Origin: REEB95 sp035648735 | Lineage (GTDB): Bacteria; Pseudomonadota; Alphaproteobacteria; ATCC43930; CGMCC-115725 | Assembly (NCBI GenBank): GCA_035648735.1 | Contig: DASRKX010000073.1 | Location: 1 to 26,934, forward strand | Reading direction: 5' to 3' | Length of the DNA: 26,934 nucleotides | Part shown: positions 13,761 through 21,802 of the stretch, one piece after another | Layout of the letters: each line of letters starts with the position of its first letter | Numbering within the stretch: position 1 is the stretch's first letter | Notes under the pieces: model-generated | The model's input: the letters and a program-made list of their open reading frames with translations, nothing else | What the model was told of the DNA's origin: nothing | Database searches by the model: none | Position numbers and translations under genes: made by a program

Positions 13761-14380
13761 GAATTGATGTTGTAGGGCGAGACTTGCGCCGCGGCGCTGT
13801 CGAGCTGCGCCTGCGCCAGCGACCGGCTCGGCGGCTGCGCCGCCCAGACCGGCACCACCAGGCCCTTAACCTCGGCGGTGGTCTTCGGATAGTTGCCCGG
13901 CGAGAAGCAGGCGGCGTTGAGAATGCCGGCGGCGATATGCGCGCCGAATTGCGCCGCGTTGAGGGCCGTATCCTGGCCGTTGAACTTGCAGCTCACGGTA
14001 AGGCCGCCTTCGAGCGCCGCCAGCAGCGATTGGCTGCCGCAGGTCCAGATGTTGTTGACCGGCTGCGAGCCGCAGGCGGAGACGAAGCGCATCGACGGGC
14101 TGCAGCCGGTGCGCGACCAGAGCTGGTTGGTGCCGGCCAGATGCACCCAGGTCTGTGGCGTCAATCCGCAATTCATGTCCTTCGGGAGGGGGTGCGACAA
14201 ATTTCCCGAGAGCGCGTTGGACACCGAGCACTGACCGCCCATGGCGAGGGCCGGCTTGCTGGCGAGCGTGACGGCGATCGGAATGCCGCCCAGGATCAGC
14301 CGGCGGCCCGGCGATTTGAGCTTATCGCGCGGCGCGCCTTGGCGGTGCGCCCGGTCCGGGTTGTCGCGCTGATCGTTCAT
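13757..14380 (-). CDS. Exported Cys-rich protein of the HPr-rel-A operon (unknown function)
   Basis: A 207-residue protein with a long basic N-terminus, an RR pair (Arg26-Arg27 in GRRLILGG), a hydrophobic stretch and a likely cleavage after SKPALA at residue 46. The RR-led signal suggests export, perhaps by Tat. The mature part has seven Cys (51, 71, 93, 103, 114, 131, 158) and begins near CSVSNALSGNLS. It also contains CGLTPQTWV, which faintly recalls the 'TPGYW' block of other exported Cys-rich proteins. I do not recognise a known domain. First gene of the operon, with GAGGAA just before the ATG at 14380. It is a candidate substrate or effector of the PqqD-like protein and kinase; that is inference. 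Confidence 0.8.
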   Translation of the reverse strand: MNDQRDNPDRAHRQGAPRDKLKSPGRRLILGGIPIAVTLASKPALAMGGQCSVSNALSGNLSHPLPKDMNCGLTPQTWVHLAGTNQLWSRTGCSPSMRFVSACGSQPVNNIWTCGSQSLLAALEGGLTVSCKFNGQDTALNAAQFGAHIAAGILNAACFSPGNYPKTTAEVKGLVVPVWAAQPPSRSLAQAQLDSAAAQVSPYNINS

Positions 14381-14479
14381 CGGTTCCTCGTCCGGTCCGC
14401 CGCAAGAAGCGGCGCGGACGAGGCAAGTAGATGCGAAAACTCATAAAGGACCGTAAAGCAAGATTTGCATTTCGTAAGA

Positions 14480-14490
14480 ATTGGACCAAT
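14480..14490. promoter_or_regulatory. Short dyad upstream of the HPr-rel-A operon, possible operator
   Basis: ATTGG-A-CCAAT is a perfect 11-bp dyad about 100 bp upstream of the operon start, in an AT-rich gap (14401-14520) that must hold the promoter. No clear -35/-10 pair was found, and a short dyad like this can occur by chance. Confidence 0.2.
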
Positions 14491-14553
14491 CAAGGAAGAC
14501 GTGATTAAAGGGCTTTAAGCATGCCCGCGACCGTATCGGCGAGGCCTTATCGG

Positions 14554-14973
14554 CTAGGCCGGTCCGACCAGGGCGGCGGCGCGGCGGGCCCGCCGCCGCT
14601 TCAGCGGATCGAAGATCACAATATTGTCGCCGAGCGCGCGCAGGCGGATCGTCTCGTAAACCGGAGCCCGGACCGCGGCCGTGGCGACGACCGGCGGCGC
14701 GAGCGCAACGGGCTCGTTCGCCGGTGGCTTCCGGCGCGGGCCGCGCTCAAGCTGCAGGCGGTAGCGGTAATCGGGATAGAAATCCTCGGCCTGGCGTACC
14801 CATTGCACGATGGCGAAGAGACCGAGGCAAGCGGCCAGCAGGCCGATTCCCCCCAAGCCGAAGGCCAGCGGCTGCGCGGCCTGCGACAGCGCCAGGAACG
14901 TGCCGGCACCGCTTGCCAACAAGGCGATGGCGGAAACCATCATGGCGAGGAAGACCGGCACGCGATCGCTCAT
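14554..14973 (-). CDS. Two-TM membrane protein of unknown function
   Basis: A 139-residue protein. Two N-terminal transmembrane helices (VPVFLAMMVSAIALLASG and FGLGGIGLLAACLGLFAIV) are followed by a basic, Pro/Ala-rich cytoplasmic tail. The tail holds DFYPDYRYRLQLERGPRRK and a final basic stretch, DPLKRRRARR. The start at 14973 has GAGGGG four bases upstream; the open frame extends further 5' but that part overlaps LysR in another frame and is not credible. It lies 146 bp after LysR on the same strand. I do not recognise the family. Confidence 0.7.
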   Translation of the reverse strand: MSDRVPVFLAMMVSAIALLASGAGTFLALSQAAQPLAFGLGGIGLLAACLGLFAIVQWVRQAEDFYPDYRYRLQLERGPRRKPPANEPVALAPPVVATAAVRAPVYETIRLRALGDNIVIFDPLKRRRARRAAALVGPA

Positions 14974-15119
14974 TGTTCCCCTCGGCAGCGCCGGATTAAT
15001 CTTGGTTAACGAGATTAACGGCGGACGATTTTGCTGTCGAGAGTCGGTGGTTTTCCGGTACGGCAAATCCGCCGACAGGGCAGCGCACGCTGTCAGCCGC
15101 GCTTTACGAAAGCGGGCGT

Positions 15120-16016
15120 TCAGCCGCCGTTCTTGCCTTCGGCGACCTTGTGCAGCAGGAAATCGCGGAACACCGCGATGCGCTTGGAGCTGCGCAGCTC
15201 CTCCGGGTAGACGAAATAGGCGGCGCTTTCCGCCGCCGGCACTTCGGGCAGCACGCGCACCAGGTTCTGCGTCTCGACGGTCATGAAATCCGGCACCGCC
15301 GCAATGCCGAGGCCGCTCTGCACCGCTTGGCAAATGGCATAAAGATTGTTCACGGAAAGGATGGGGCGCCGCTCAAAGCCCGGCCGCGCGCCGGCCTCGA
15401 CCAGCCAGTTGACGTTGCGTCCGGGGGCTCGCATTTCGGCGCCGTAGACGATGAGGCGGTGCTTGTCCAAATCCTCGGGCTTCTGCGGCGTGCCGTGTTT
15501 CTTCAGATAGTCGCGCGAAGCATAGGCGAGATAGCGCACCGTCATCAAATGACGCTGCACCAGATCGGGTTGACGCGGCGGCGACATGCGGATGGCGATG
15601 TCGGCCTCGCGCATCGACAGGTCGAGCTCGCTGTCGTCCAGGATCAGGCTCACCTGAATCTCGGGATGGAGGTCGAGGAATTCGCGGATGCGCGGCGTCA
15701 GCCACGCCGAGCCGAAGGCGACCGTGCTGGTGACCTTGAGCGGCCCCTTGGGGCGGTCCTTCGATTCGGTCAGCATCGCCTCGGTCATCGCCAGCTTGGC
15801 GAAGACCTCGCGCGCCGTGCGGTAGAGCAGATCGCCCTGCTCGGTCAGGATCAGGCCGCGCGCATGCCGGTGAAACAGCGGCACGGAAAGGCTGTCCTCG
15901 AGCGCGCTGATCTGCCGGCTGACCGCCGATTGGCTCAAATTCAGCGCCTCGCCGGCATGGGTGAAGCTGCCCGCCTCGGCGACGGCGTGAAAGACGCGTA
16001 GCTTGTCCCAATCCAT
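15120..16016 (-). CDS. LysR-family transcriptional regulator
   Basis: A 298-residue DNA-binding regulator. The N-terminal winged helix-turn-helix covers residues 1-60 (LRVFHAVAEAGSFTHAGEAL, then SQSAVSRQISALE). The C-terminal effector domain is of the periplasmic-binding-protein type, with VTSTVAFGSAWLTP, SMREADIAIR and VQSGLGIAAVPDFM. It starts four bases after trxB ends, so it is transcribed with trxB. A trxB-LysR pair is, as I recall, conserved in alphaproteobacteria. The effector is unknown. No divergent target gene sits next to it, which is unusual for a LysR regulator. Confidence 0.93.
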   Translation of the reverse strand: MDWDKLRVFHAVAEAGSFTHAGEALNLSQSAVSRQISALEDSLSVPLFHRHARGLILTEQGDLLYRTAREVFAKLAMTEAMLTESKDRPKGPLKVTSTVAFGSAWLTPRIREFLDLHPEIQVSLILDDSELDLSMREADIAIRMSPPRQPDLVQRHLMTVRYLAYASRDYLKKHGTPQKPEDLDKHRLIVYGAEMRAPGRNVNWLVEAGARPGFERRPILSVNNLYAICQAVQSGLGIAAVPDFMTVETQNLVRVLPEVPAAESAAYFVYPEELRSSKRIAVFRDFLLHKVAEGKNGG

Positions 16017-16020
16017 CGCG

Positions 16021-16989
16021 CTATTCGGCGGCGCGGAGCGCCGTCGCTTCCTCTGCGGCGAGGAATTTCTCGGCCTCGAGCGCCGCCATGCAGCCCATGC
16101 CGGCCGCCGTCACCGCCTGGCGGAAGATCTTGTCCTTCACGTCGCCGGCGGCATAGACCCCGGGGATGTCGGTCGCCGTGGAATCCGGCTTGGTGACGAG
16201 GTAGCCGTCGCGGTCGAGAGCGATCTGGCCCTTGAAGATCTGCGTCACCGGCGTATGGCCGATGGCGACGAACACGCCGTCGCATTTGAGCTCGCTCGGC
16301 TCGCCGCTCTTGGCATGCTTGAGGCGCACGCCGGTGACGTGCGGCGGCGTGCCGGCGCCGAGAATCTCGTCGACAATGTTGTCCCAGATAACCTGGATCT
16401 TGGGATGCTTGAAGAGCCGTTCTTGGAGAATTTTCTCGGCGCGCAAATGGTCGCGGCGGTGGATGAGCGTCACCTTGTTGGCGTGATGCGTGAGGTAGAG
16501 CGCTTCCTCGACCGCGCTGTTGCCGCCGCCGATCACGGCGACCTCCTTGCCGCGGAAGAAGAACCCGTCGCAGGTGGCGCAGGCCGAAACGCCGAAGCCG
16601 CGCAGCAGCGCCTCGCTCGGGATCCCGAGCCAGCGCGCCTCGGCGCCGGTGCAGATCGCGATGGTGTCGGCGATGTATTCGTCGCCGGAATCGCCGACGC
16701 AATGGAACGGCCGCTGGGACAGATCGGCCTTGACGATGATGTCGTGGATCAGCGTGGTGCCGACATGCGCCGCCTGCTCGTGCATCTGCTCCATCAGCCA
16801 GGGGCCCTGGATGGCCTTGGCGAAGCCGGGATAGTTCTCGACATCGGTGGTGATGGTGAGCTGGCCGCCGGGCGAAAGTCCCTGCACCAGGATCGGCTTC
16901 AGATTGGCGCGCGCGGCATAGATCGCGGCGGTATAGCCCGCCGGCCCGGCGCCGATGATGAGGAATTTGGTGTGGTGGCGTTCGCTCAT
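16021..16989 (-). CDS. trxB: Thioredoxin reductase
   Basis: Cytoplasmic flavoenzyme that reduces thioredoxin with NADPH. The 322-residue protein has the FAD motif GAGPAG at residues 13-18, the redox disulfide CATC at 137-140 within GVSACATCDG, the NADPH motif GGGNSA near 154, HRRDHLRAEKIL for NADPH phosphate binding, and the FAD-contacting GVYAAGDV. The start ATG at 16989 gives MSERHHTKFLIIGAGPAG. The frame stays open for about 270 bases upstream, but that part overlaps the next gene in another frame. It is followed by LysR after four bases. Confidence 0.96.
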   Translation of the reverse strand: MSERHHTKFLIIGAGPAGYTAAIYAARANLKPILVQGLSPGGQLTITTDVENYPGFAKAIQGPWLMEQMHEQAAHVGTTLIHDIIVKADLSQRPFHCVGDSGDEYIADTIAICTGAEARWLGIPSEALLRGFGVSACATCDGFFFRGKEVAVIGGGNSAVEEALYLTHHANKVTLIHRRDHLRAEKILQERLFKHPKIQVIWDNIVDEILGAGTPPHVTGVRLKHAKSGEPSELKCDGVFVAIGHTPVTQIFKGQIALDRDGYLVTKPDSTATDIPGVYAAGDVKDKIFRQAVTAAGMGCMAALEAEKFLAAEEATALRAAE

Positions 16990-17006
16990 GCGATCGTCTC
17001 GATTGT

Positions 17007-18917
17007 CTAGAAGCCGAACATGTGGTCGAGGCTGAAGGCGCCGTCGCGACGCAACAGGCCATGATAGCCGAAAAGCCGGCAGGTCTGGTCGCGCACGACG
17101 ACATAAGGCTGCTCGCCGGCGCGCGCCCGGGTCTTCTCGTCGAACACCTCGTGATAGCGGAAGAAGCGCGAGCCGGAGCAGGCGATGCCGATTCGCTCGC
17201 GGGCGATCTCCGCACCGGCGCGGTCGTGCAGGATGAGATCGGTCTGGCTCTTGGCGTGCCACGGCGTCGAGGCCGGAAAGATCAGGTGACAGATGGTGTC
17301 GCTCGGCGCGAGCCCCAGTCGCAGGAACAGCCGGGTCGACAGGCCGGGCGGCCTGCCGGCATAGGATTGCGGCTCGTCCTTGTAGGTGAGCACGGTGTTG
17401 AAGACATGCGCGCCGAAGCTGGTCTCGGCGGCGTGGCCGTTGCCGCGGTCCTCGTAGCGGAAGAGCCCGTGCAGCCAGCCATCGGCCTCGCCGCCCTGGC
17501 CGAAATCGTAGACCATTTCGAGATGGCCGTAATCGCCGGGCAGCTTGGCGCCGTTGAGCACCGCATCAACATCGAGCGCCACCGAATCCCGCCGCTGGAG
17601 GCAGCCGAAGGCATGACGCGCCGCCTCGCGGCCGTCGCGGTCGTAGACCACCAGCGCGACCGGCAGATTCCGCTGCGCCGTCGACATCGGCGTCGGCAAG
17701 GCGACCGAGCGCCAAATCGCGCGCGGCAGGATCGGCGCCGGCAGCAGATAGCCCTTGCCGAGCAGGTTGCCGAGCTCGGCGAGCTTCGGATCGTGCCTGA
17801 GATCGCCGCGCTCGACATTGACGTGGGCGATGCGGGTACGCCCCCGTGCCGTGATCTCGTAGCGCGGACGCACGAAATACTTGCCGGCCTGCACCTCGAT
17901 CTGCTGCGGCCAGCGCGCCGCCGGCAAGAGCTCCGCCACGTCCAGCGCCCGGCTGGCGAAGGGCGCGATTTCCTCGCGCAGGTGATGGATCGACGAATCG
18001 CCCATCAGATTGAGCCCGACGGAACCCGCCGGAATGGCGCAGGGCATCGAGTTCTGCACCCAGAGCGTGACCTTCTCGTCCGCCGCCGGCGCCGGCAGCC
18101 CGGCATAGAGGGCGGCGGGCCATGAATTGGCGTCATGCGTGCAGGACAGGCTCGGCTCGGTGCCCGCGTCGCCATAGACGTCGAGCGCGTATTTGACGGC
18201 GTCGTGCCCGGCGGCGCCGATGGCGTGAACGAAAAGCTGACCGGTGAATTCGCCGAGCTTGAATCGCTGCCGCACTTCGCGGCTGTCGATCGACACCACG
18301 CCCAGGCCCAGCGGCAATTCCTGCCTCCACTCGGCCAGGGTTTCGCCGCGTGCGCCGAACAGCCGGAGCCACAGCGCGACATCCTTGGCGCCGTAGCCCG
18401 ACCAGTAATTCGCCGTGACGAGCCGCGTGGAGAGATTCCGGGCGTCGCGGAAGAAGACGAAATTGGTCGCGAAGTTGAGCGGATCGAGGTAGCGGCGGCG
18501 GTTGGTGACAAGCTCTTCGGGCAGCCGCATCGCGTCGAGCGTCACGATCTCGGCGCTGGGCGGCAGCAAATGGCGAATCTGCGCGACCGCGCGCTCGGCA
18601 TCGAAGCATGCGGCGAACACCAAGTCGGCGCCCGATTCCCTGAGCGCCGTCACCGGCTGCGCCGCCTGGCCCAGCCCCATGCCGCCGATCGCCGCGACGT
18701 CCTGCACGAAGATTCCGCCGAGCTTGATGCGCGCCAGATCATAAAGCTGCGCCAGCGCCGCCAACGAGCCCTCCGGGTCGTAGAGCGCCACGCGCTTCGC
18801 CCGGGCCAGCCGGTCGAACAGGATTCGCGCCTTCTCGGCCGCCAGCGGATGCGTCACCGCCTTGAAAAAGGCGTTGCCGCCCCGCAGATTGCTGAAGGTT
18901 TCGATGTCGAGTTGCAT
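17007..18917 (-). CDS. Large conserved-looking protein of unknown function (636 aa)
   Basis: I do not recognise this protein. The N-terminal quarter looks like an alternating strand/helix fold (KRVALYDPEGSLAALAQLYD, then FVQDVAAIGG and GADLVFAACF). It leads to a distinctive block, DPLNFATNFVFFRDARNLST, then RLVTANYWSGYGAKDVALWL. The rest seems beta-rich (FVRPRYEITARGRTRIAHVN, LPVALVVYDRDGREAARHAF), with SCTHDANSWPAAL and NSMPCAIPAGS between, and no signal peptide or TM helix. The start at 18917 (MQLDIETFSNLRGGN) is preferred; the frame continues upstream into the divergent promoter region, with low-complexity Arg/Ser sequence. It ends 17 bp before trxB starts, so they may form one operon. Confidence 0.85.
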   Translation of the reverse strand: MQLDIETFSNLRGGNAFFKAVTHPLAAEKARILFDRLARAKRVALYDPEGSLAALAQLYDLARIKLGGIFVQDVAAIGGMGLGQAAQPVTALRESGADLVFAACFDAERAVAQIRHLLPPSAEIVTLDAMRLPEELVTNRRRYLDPLNFATNFVFFRDARNLSTRLVTANYWSGYGAKDVALWLRLFGARGETLAEWRQELPLGLGVVSIDSREVRQRFKLGEFTGQLFVHAIGAAGHDAVKYALDVYGDAGTEPSLSCTHDANSWPAALYAGLPAPAADEKVTLWVQNSMPCAIPAGSVGLNLMGDSSIHHLREEIAPFASRALDVAELLPAARWPQQIEVQAGKYFVRPRYEITARGRTRIAHVNVERGDLRHDPKLAELGNLLGKGYLLPAPILPRAIWRSVALPTPMSTAQRNLPVALVVYDRDGREAARHAFGCLQRRDSVALDVDAVLNGAKLPGDYGHLEMVYDFGQGGEADGWLHGLFRYEDRGNGHAAETSFGAHVFNTVLTYKDEPQSYAGRPPGLSTRLFLRLGLAPSDTICHLIFPASTPWHAKSQTDLILHDRAGAEIARERIGIACSGSRFFRYHEVFDEKTRARAGEQPYVVVRDQTCRLFGYHGLLRRDGAFSLDHMFGF

Positions 18918-19023
18918 GAAGCGGCCCCGCCCTTGACTTAGCAAGGGGTGGGGCCGAATGCCACCCCAAACCGAGTAAGGGCATGGGTGAAGAGGCCGGA
19001 AATCCGGGCTAGTGTGCCGCGCA

Positions 19024-20511
19024 ATGACGATGGCAGCCACCACCGGCGGGGCGACGGACGACGAACGCATTTGGCGCCGCGCCGTCAATTGGCTGATGGC
19101 CCTGACGCTGCTGCGCATCGGCTGGCTCGCCCTCGGCACCACCGATCTCTATCCCGACGAGGCGCAATATTGGCTCTGGTCGCTGCATCCGGCCTTCGGC
19201 TACTACTCGAAGCCGCCGCTGCTCGCCTGGCTCATCGCGCTGACGACTCGACTCCTCGACCAGACCGAGCCGGCGATCCGCATGTCGGCGCCGCTGCTGC
19301 ATTTCGCCGCCGCGCTCTTCGTCTATCAGATCGCGCGGCGGCTCTTCGATGCGCGCACGGCGTTCTGGTCGGCCATCGCCTATGCGACGCTGCCCGGCGT
19401 TTTCGTCTCGGCGGCGATCATCTCGACCGACGCGCCGCTGATGCTGGCGTGGGCGGCCGCGCTCTATGCGTTCATCCGCGCGCGCGAGCCCGGCGGTGGG
19501 CGCTGGTGGTGGGCGGTCGGCGCCGCCGCCGGCGCCGGCCTGCTGGCGAAATACGCCATGGCCTATTGGCTGATCTCGGCGCTGCTGTTCCTGCTCGCTT
19601 GCCGCGACGAGCGTCGTCACCTCAAGCGCTACGCGTTGGCGACCGGCGTGGCGCTGCTGATCTACGCGCCGAACTTTTTCTGGAACCTGCGGCACGGTTT
19701 CGTCAGCTACCGTCATACCGAGGAAAACGCCGTCTCGCACGGCGCCTTCATCAATCCGGGCAATTTCCTCGAATTCTTCTTCTCGCAGTTCGGCGTCTTC
19801 GGGCCGCTGTTCTTTGCCGCGCTGCTGCTGATCGGCATCCGCGCCCGGCGGAATCTGGCGGAGCGGAACGCGGCGCTGCTCGGCCTCTTCGCCTACCCGA
19901 CCCTGCTGATGATGCTCGTGGTCAGCTTCATTTCGCATGCCCAGCCGAACTGGTCGGCGCCGGCCTATGTTTCCGCGGTCGTCCTGGTGGTGGCCTGGCT
20001 CCGGCAGCACGGCTGGCAGAAAATCGTCACGATCTCGGTGGCGCTGCATGTCGCGGTCGCGGTGCTGGCGGCCGAGGCGCGGCCGATGGCGCAGGCCATC
20101 GGCTACGATCTTCCCGGCAAATACGATCCGCTGCATCGGCTGCGCGGCTGGCGCACGCTCGGCACCGCCGTCAGCCAATTGCTGGCGCAGCATCCCGGCG
20201 CCAAATTGCTCGCCGACGACCGCGAGGACATGGCGGTCCTCGTCTACTACGTGAAGCCGCATCCCTTCGACGCGCTGAAATGGAACGGCGAGAGCGGCCG
20301 GATCAACGACCAATTCGATCTCGAGGCCGATCCGGCGCGCGATGTCGGCGGCGATTTCCTCCTGGTGACGCACCATCCGGAGAACACGCAGCGCATCCTC
20401 GACCGCTTCGCCGGAGCCGGGCCGATCGATCATGTGATCGTGCCGCTGGGCGGCGGCGAGGCGCGGAATTACACCGTGCGCCTGCTCACCGGCTTCAAGG
20501 GCTATCGCTGA
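19024..20511 (+). CDS. GT39-family (PMT/ArnT-like) membrane glycosyltransferase
   Basis: An inner-membrane glycosyltransferase of 495 residues with about ten hydrophobic helices. The acidic catalytic loop is DEAQYWLW at 45-52, followed by the GYYSKPPLLAWL block, as in PMT_2/ArnT-type enzymes that take a sugar from a polyprenyl-phosphate donor on the periplasmic side. The soluble C-terminal part holds DDREDMAVLVYY and FLLVTHHPEN. The acceptor (lipid A, protein or glycan) cannot be told. The start at 19024 is chosen from two nearby ATGs. It is convergent with the PAP2 gene, overlapping its end by 17 bp, and divergent from the 636-aa gene. Confidence 0.88.
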   Translation: MTMAATTGGATDDERIWRRAVNWLMALTLLRIGWLALGTTDLYPDEAQYWLWSLHPAFGYYSKPPLLAWLIALTTRLLDQTEPAIRMSAPLLHFAAALFVYQIARRLFDARTAFWSAIAYATLPGVFVSAAIISTDAPLMLAWAAALYAFIRAREPGGGRWWWAVGAAAGAGLLAKYAMAYWLISALLFLLACRDERRHLKRYALATGVALLIYAPNFFWNLRHGFVSYRHTEENAVSHGAFINPGNFLEFFFSQFGVFGPLFFAALLLIGIRARRNLAERNAALLGLFAYPTLLMMLVVSFISHAQPNWSAPAYVSAVVLVVAWLRQHGWQKIVTISVALHVAVAVLAAEARPMAQAIGYDLPGKYDPLHRLRGWRTLGTAVSQLLAQHPGAKLLADDREDMAVLVYYVKPHPFDALKWNGESGRINDQFDLEADPARDVGGDFLLVTHHPENTQRILDRFAGAGPIDHVIVPLGGGEARNYTVRLLTGFKGYR

Positions 20512-21802
20512 GCCGGATGCCGCCGCTGCGGAGCGCCGCCCAGAGCGCCCAGGCCGTCACCGCGCCGATATAGAGGCCGGCCAGCACGTCGCTCATGTAA
20601 TGCGCGCCGATGATGACGCGGCTGGCGGCGATCAGCGCCGCCGCGAGCAGCCACGCCGGCATGCCCCGCGGATAGAGCAGCGTCAGCGCCACGGCCAGCG
20701 CCGCCGCGGTGATCGAATGGCCCGACGGAAAGGACCAGTAATCGGCGCGCGGCCCGAACCCGGTGAAGCCGTAGACCTGCTCGGAGAACAAAAGCTTCGG
20801 CCGGGCGCGGCCGATCACCGGCTTGATCAGGTCGCCGATCAGGCCGGAGATCGCGAGCGCGAGCAGGAAATAGGTCGCGCGCCAGGCGTACAGCATGCGC
20901 CGCGCGCGCTCGGCGCCGTCGCTTTTCAGCGCCGCCAGACGCCAGCCGATCGCGATCAGCGCGGCAACCGCCAGATAGGCGGTCGAGACTCCGAAGCGCG
21001 TAATGGTGCGGAACAGCGCCTGCACCGCCGGGTCGCCGTCGTGGAAGAGGCGCGCCAGCGGTTGGTCGAGGAAGGCGAGCGAGAAGGCAATGGCGGCAGC
21101 CGTCGCCGCGGTCAGCGCGCCCAGACGCTTCAGCGTCGCCGGCGGCCGCCGCACTGCAATGGCGAGCGCTCCGAGCCCGTCCCAGGCGACGATGGCGCGG
21201 TAGAGCGCCCAGCTCACGGCGACGACCAGGAATCCCGAGGCGATCACGTCCGAGAGAAAATGGCCGCCTTGCGCGATGCGCATTGCGCCCAGCGCCGCGC
21301 CGGCGGCGATGCCGCCCGCCGCCATCCAGCGCCGGGCCTTGGCGCTCGATAGCAGGAAGGCGAAGGAGACCAGAAAAAACCCCACCGCCGGGTCGCCGGC
21401 CGGGAAGGAGCAGTTGCGCGCGCATTGATCGGCCGGCGCGAAGGCCGGCGTCGGACGCTTGTCGCCGCCGAATTCGGCGAGCTGCGCCGGCCGCGCGCGG
21501 CCCCAATGATCCTTGAAGACGGTGTTGACCACGAGGCCCGGGCCGAGGGCCAGGGCGAGCAGGAGGTACAAGCCGGCGCGCCGCCGCCCGGGCCGGAGGA
21601 GCAGCGCCGCGCTGCCCAGGATGAGCGCCGCGACGAGGAACGGCATGCCGCCATGGATCGCGTCGAGCAGCGTCGAATGGGAAAATCCGACGCCGGGTTG
21701 ATAGAAGAATCCGCTGACCCAAAGATCGATGCCGGGGAAAAGAATGAAAGTCCCCATCACCGCGACGAAGGCGGCGAGAAAGATGCCGATCCGCGCGGTC
21801 AC
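20495..21802 (-). CDS. Tandem PAP2-domain lipid phosphatase
   Basis: A 435-residue multi-pass membrane protein with two PAP2 domains in one chain. The C-terminal domain is complete: K327-x6-R334-P (KPVIGRARP), FPSGH with His362, and R395-x5-H401-x3-D405. The N-terminal domain keeps K97-x6-R104-P (KDHWGRARP) and R175-x5-H181-x3-D185, but its middle motif reads CSFPAGD, with Ala and Asp where Ser and His belong. Related families with CSFVSGE exist, so this may be an altered rather than dead site. The likely role is removing phosphate from a lipid or polyprenyl diphosphate in the envelope. The GTG start at 21802 overlaps the ELM1-type stop as GTGA. Confidence 0.88.
   Translation of the reverse strand: MTARIGIFLAAFVAVMGTFILFPGIDLWVSGFFYQPGVGFSHSTLLDAIHGGMPFLVAALILGSAALLLRPGRRRAGLYLLLALALGPGLVVNTVFKDHWGRARPAQLAEFGGDKRPTPAFAPADQCARNCSFPAGDPAVGFFLVSFAFLLSSAKARRWMAAGGIAAGAALGAMRIAQGGHFLSDVIASGFLVVAVSWALYRAIVAWDGLGALAIAVRRPPATLKRLGALTAATAAAIAFSLAFLDQPLARLFHDGDPAVQALFRTITRFGVSTAYLAVAALIAIGWRLAALKSDGAERARRMLYAWRATYFLLALAISGLIGDLIKPVIGRARPKLLFSEQVYGFTGFGPRADYWSFPSGHSITAAALAVALTLLYPRGMPAWLLAAALIAASRVIIGAHYMSDVLAGLYIGAVTAWALWAALRSGGIRLSDSP

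Noticed and set aside
16990..17262. Upstream extension of trxB by 91 codons
   Set aside because: The extra residues are Arg/Pro-rich and lie over the 636-aa gene in another frame. The FAD motif sits at its normal distance from the ATG at 16989.
18918..19142. Upstream extension of the 636-aa protein by about 75 codons
   Set aside because: It would run through the divergent promoter region into the GT39 gene and has low-complexity sequence; the ATG at 18917 is preferred.
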